Shown: in pieces, positions 60,580-64,000 of the stretch
Numbering within the stretch: the first letter of the stretch is position 1
Layout: every line of letters begins with the position of its first letter
Source: Protula sp. h YS-2021
Lineage: Eukaryota; Annelida; Polychaeta; Sabellida; Serpulidae
NCBI GenBank assembly: GCA_949752745.1
Contig: OX457031.1
Coordinates: forward strand, 24,318,081-24,382,080
Direction of reading: 5' to 3'
Length of the DNA stretch: 64,000 nucleotides
The notes under the pieces: generated by a model
What the model was told of the DNA's origin: nothing
Database searches by the model: none
What the model saw: only the letters and a program-made list of their open reading frames with translations
Position numbers and translations under genes: made by a program

Positions 60580-60734
60580 CTATAAACATAGTTTCATGTA
60601 TAAGATTTTCCCCTATTTGCAAAATGGGATCATTCTTGCATTATATGAATTTTTTTTTTGGTGCAAAACTTGAAATAGGTGTTTAGACTTTAAAAAAGTA
60701 TCAGTAATGTAAGATGTGATTGTATGTACAAGAT

Positions 60735-61390
60735 GTGCTGTCACCCTGTGTTTCTAGCTGTGATCACGTGTGCTGTCACCCTGTGTTTCTAGCTGTGATC
60801 ACGTGTGCTGTCATCCTGTGGTTCCAGCTGTGATCACGTGTGCTGTCATCCTGTGTTTCTAGCTGTGATCACGTGTGCTGTCATCCTGTGTTTCTAGCTG
60901 TGATCACGTGTGCTGTCATCCTGTGTTTCTAGCTGTGATCACGTGTGCTGTCATCCTGTGGTTCCAGCTGTGATCACGTGTGTTGTCATCCTGTGTTTCT
61001 AGCTGTGATCACGTGTGCTGTCATCCTGTGGTTCTAGCTGTGATCACGTGTGTTGTCATCCTGTGGTTCCAGCTGTGATCACGTGTGCTGTCATCCTGTG
61101 GTTCTAGCTGTGATCACGTGTGCTGTCATCCTGTGGTTCTAGCTGTGATCACGTGTGCTGTCATCCTGTGATTCTAGCTGTGATCACGTGTGCTGTCATC
61201 CTGTGGTTCTAGCTGTGATCACGTGTGCTGTCATCCTGTGGTTCTAGCTGTGATCACGTGTGCTGTCATCCTGTGGTTCCAGCTGTGATCACGTGTGCTG
61301 TCATCCTGTGGTTCCAGCTGTGATCACGTGTGCTATCATCCTGTGGTTCTAGCTGTGATCACGTGTGCTGTCATCCTATGGTTCCAGCTC
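60735..61390. repeat. 35-bp minisatellite, about 18.7 copies
   Basis: Unit: TGATCACGTGTGCTGTC, then ATCCTGTGGTTCTAGCTG, with few variants (CACCC/CATCC, GTTTC/GGTTC, CTA/CCA). Each unit carries a CACGTG E-box within GATCACGTG. There are no unique spacers, so it is not a CRISPR array. Confidence 0.97.
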
Positions 61391-64000
61391 GAATTGTGCG
61401 TGTTTACGTGCGTCAATGGAGAGCTTTGGGCCATCAGCATACAAGGTACAATTTCAGATTATGTGTTATCCTCGGGTTTTGTTTGTCTAGTTTCCTTTTC
61501 AGAATACATGGATGTAATAATCATTTCACATCCTACAAAAGATGCATGACTCAGGGATTGTCCCTGACCAAGAGTCTCATGATTAACCTTCATCAGTCTA
61601 AAGCAATCATGTCACATGACCCGAGCTATTTATAGCAACACACTGCTGTCCATCCACGTAAATCACAAGGCTCCTTGAATCGATCCAACTTAAAGCGACA
61701 CGCGTTCTCCGTGTTCACTCGTGACAATGAAGAGTTAACGGAAGGACCAGTTGAACGCGTTCTTACCCCGGCTTTCTCAACTAGCCCAAGCTTGAGTTCA
61801 ACAGCAGTGCCTTAAGTCAGCTGTTCATTCTCAAACTGGACAGTGGAATTTCCCCCAAACCGAAATGATAAGTTCAAAAAATTCGCCAATCAAGTTTGGC
61901 GTCAGTTGCAAAAGGAAGAAGTGCTGTGCAGAATCTAGATTCTACGCAACATTTAGAATCTAGATTCCAGGCAGTATTTCTGCACTTTGCAGCTGGCACT
62001 ATGCGAGGCGAGGTTCACATACTCCTGTCACTTGTGCAGTGTTGTCGGCAGAAACGCCGCATCAGATTCTAAAAGGCTTTGCTGATTTGTAACAGAACTA
62101 TGCCGTTATCAAGATGAACCCTGCACAAAAGTACTACACTCAGATTTGGATGGCAGCTGCACACAAGCCACCCACCCTCTCCCCCACCATCGCCCATCCC
62201 TTCCCCACCCCATCCAATGCCCACACAAATATCACGTGCTAAGACACTCTTACAGCACATGTTTATTTTTTGAGCACATGAGCTTTTTAACTAATGTCAA
62301 TCCACAAAAGCCCCTGGTGGCTTATCCCGACAAATGTCAAACTTCTCCCTTGTGCAATTTATCAATACAGAAATTAGTGCCGGCATAAATGCTCTGACAG
62401 CGACTCTATAAATGGTTTACAGCATTGCACAAGAATGCCCTGCCATCCTGTGTTTTATATTTTTCGTTATTTACTCTACCTAAGAAGAGTTAATTTTAAA
62501 AAAAAAACCGTCTGGTTTCAGAAACAACACTGAGGCTACAAGTATTGTCAAAGGGAGAAGTTCCCTCGTGCTGATGTTGTAAATCAGCCTCCCTTCCATC
62601 CCCACCCCCTCCCCCCCTCACACTACTCCTCATTCAAACCCTCCTTTCCGCTGAGCTCGGGTCGTCTTCAGCAATAACAGAAACACCCTTCGACTTGATG
62701 CCAGATATCTCTTTAACCATAACAATCCATCAAAATTTCCAGAACCCATCGGCCCTGTTTGTTTTCCCTCTGATAACTGATGTACCATTGATTCTAGGGC
62801 GTGTTGGGAATAAAGAACCGTTCTGGGCACCAATGATAACTTATCTGCTCCCATGCAAAAACGCTCTTTTTTTACTTTGTGACCAATCTTTGGTTTCTCC
62901 TTACATTAAAAGGGGTTTGGTTATTTCGGCACTTTACCAACTCGGCACCAAACAAACTCAGCACTTTTTGGTCAACTCGGCACTTTTTGGTCAACTCAGC
63001 ACCAAGCCTAGTCAACCCGGAACCAAAAATTAAAAAATAGTTTTGACAAAACACAAGACAGTTTACGCAAAATATAAGATGGTTTGGGAAAATTAGGTAA
63101 AACAGTTTTATATTGAGATAATGAGAGTTGTTTTGACTTCTTATTTTACACACCTTTTTCTGAGAACAAAGTGTCCTTCACCGCATAATTACAGAGTTGT
63201 TCAGACACCTTTCATGTCACAATTACAGGAGTTGTTTTCACACGTAAAGCTTGTTCATAGAACGAGTTACTCCTTTTATAAATACGGTCGCGCTGCGCTT
63301 TAGCAAAAATTTTGTTAACCGTTGAATTGTTTAGGTAATTAGCGTGAAGGAAAGAATGTGTCCAAGGCCATGCACTTAGGCTTTTTGCACCTCGTGTCAT
63401 GAATTCCTCGAGCATGAGGACAAGGGCGCTCGAAAATTTACCGACCACACTGACGACACGTATCAGTTTCAAGTAAAATTTGAAAGCTACATCAAACAAC
63501 GCGTCCAGCTCTTGACCTTCTAGCACGGAAATGACTTCGTGCTTCCAGAATTTCGTCAAAATTTGGCTGATCGCCAAAACAGTAAAAACGCTGGCAAAGG
63601 ATTGTATGGCGAAAATTCATGTCATTCTGACCAAAGGTCTAGGCGACAAATATCAAATAAATCTAGGCCTGAAGCTTCATACAGTTTATGTCAATAAAGC
63701 ACTGGTCTGTTAAGAGACCGTCCCATATGATGCACAGCAGTCTAAAACGATCACAGGCATTTGAACCCAATGTTTTCAAAAACCAAGCTCTGAAAAAATA
63801 AAAGGCTTCACGACTCTGGCTATATCCAGCCCCACCCCCTCCCCCCCCCCCCCCCCCCTCAAAAAAAAAAAATTACAGCGCGGGCATTCATATCAGACGT
63901 GACAGTGACCCAAAAGTATCACAGCTTATGGGTTAAAAAACCCTCACGTATTGCAACAATAAAATGCGCAAAACATTAATAACTGTTTTTAGAAAAAATA
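61391..64000. other. No recognised gene
   Basis: A local repeat of CTCGGCACTTTTTGGTCAA occurs at 62940-63010. A minus-strand open stretch at 63212-63577 (LEGQELDALFDVAFKFYLKL..) has no recognisable domain. A C run lies at 63836-63859. The WD-repeat exons expected for the SAM/U-box gene were not recognised here. Confidence 0.4.

Noticed and set aside
60735..61390. Regular 35-bp repeats resembling a CRISPR array
   Set aside because: The repeats are head-to-tail without unique spacers, in an animal genome; this is a minisatellite.
63212..63577. 121-codon minus-strand frame near the right edge
   Set aside because: No recognisable family, no exon borders and no neighbouring exon; too weak to call a gene.

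Overview
This is a 64 kb window of nuclear DNA from an invertebrate animal. The genes have introns with GT..AG borders, there is a eukaryotic tRNA gene, and the DNA is dense with animal-type transposons. Families of short inverted-repeat elements, long poly-C/G tracts and a secreted Cu/Zn superoxide dismutase suggest a lophotrochozoan, perhaps a mollusc, but that is inference.

The left part (1-21 kb) is mostly transposon. It holds the 3' end of a Ty3/gypsy LTR element (integrase, a perfect 292-bp tandem duplication, polypurine tract and LTR). About 6.6 kb without recognisable genes follows. Next is a decayed DIRS-like element on the minus strand, 9.0-14.2 kb, bounded by inverted terminal repeats. 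After it come a decayed LINE (15.5-18.1 kb), a second LINE relic (20.2-20.4 kb) and small repeats.

The middle (21.8-41 kb) holds single-copy genes among repeats: a stand-alone WRN-type 3'-5' exonuclease (five exons, plus; 5' exon not found), a three-exon gene for an unrecognised 90-residue secreted protein (minus), a tRNA-Pro(CGG) gene (minus), ROMO1 (two exons, plus) and a five-exon secreted Cu/Zn superoxide dismutase (plus). ROMO1 and the dismutase both concern reactive oxygen, but nothing shows they are linked.

The right part (41-64 kb) has short DNA transposons (two hAT-like, one pogo-like), then the most interesting locus. A minus-strand gene encoding SAM and U-box domains (WDSUB1-like) has four recognised exons between 58.1 and 47.7 kb. 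Its U-box is split by a 9.0-kb intron, and that intron contains a whole plus-strand gene of five exons. The nested gene encodes a 1,341-residue protein with an N-terminal RING and B-box and two C-terminal copies of a motif resembling the NUP98 GLEBS (RAE1-binding) core. Two ubiquitin-ligase-type genes are therefore nested on opposite strands. Minisatellites of 37 bp and 35 bp and a hAT-like element with a perfect 8-bp target duplication fill 58.6-61.4 kb. I recognise nothing certain in the last 2.6 kb.

All exon joins were made by eye from splice sites, reading phase and family resemblance. No search was run.
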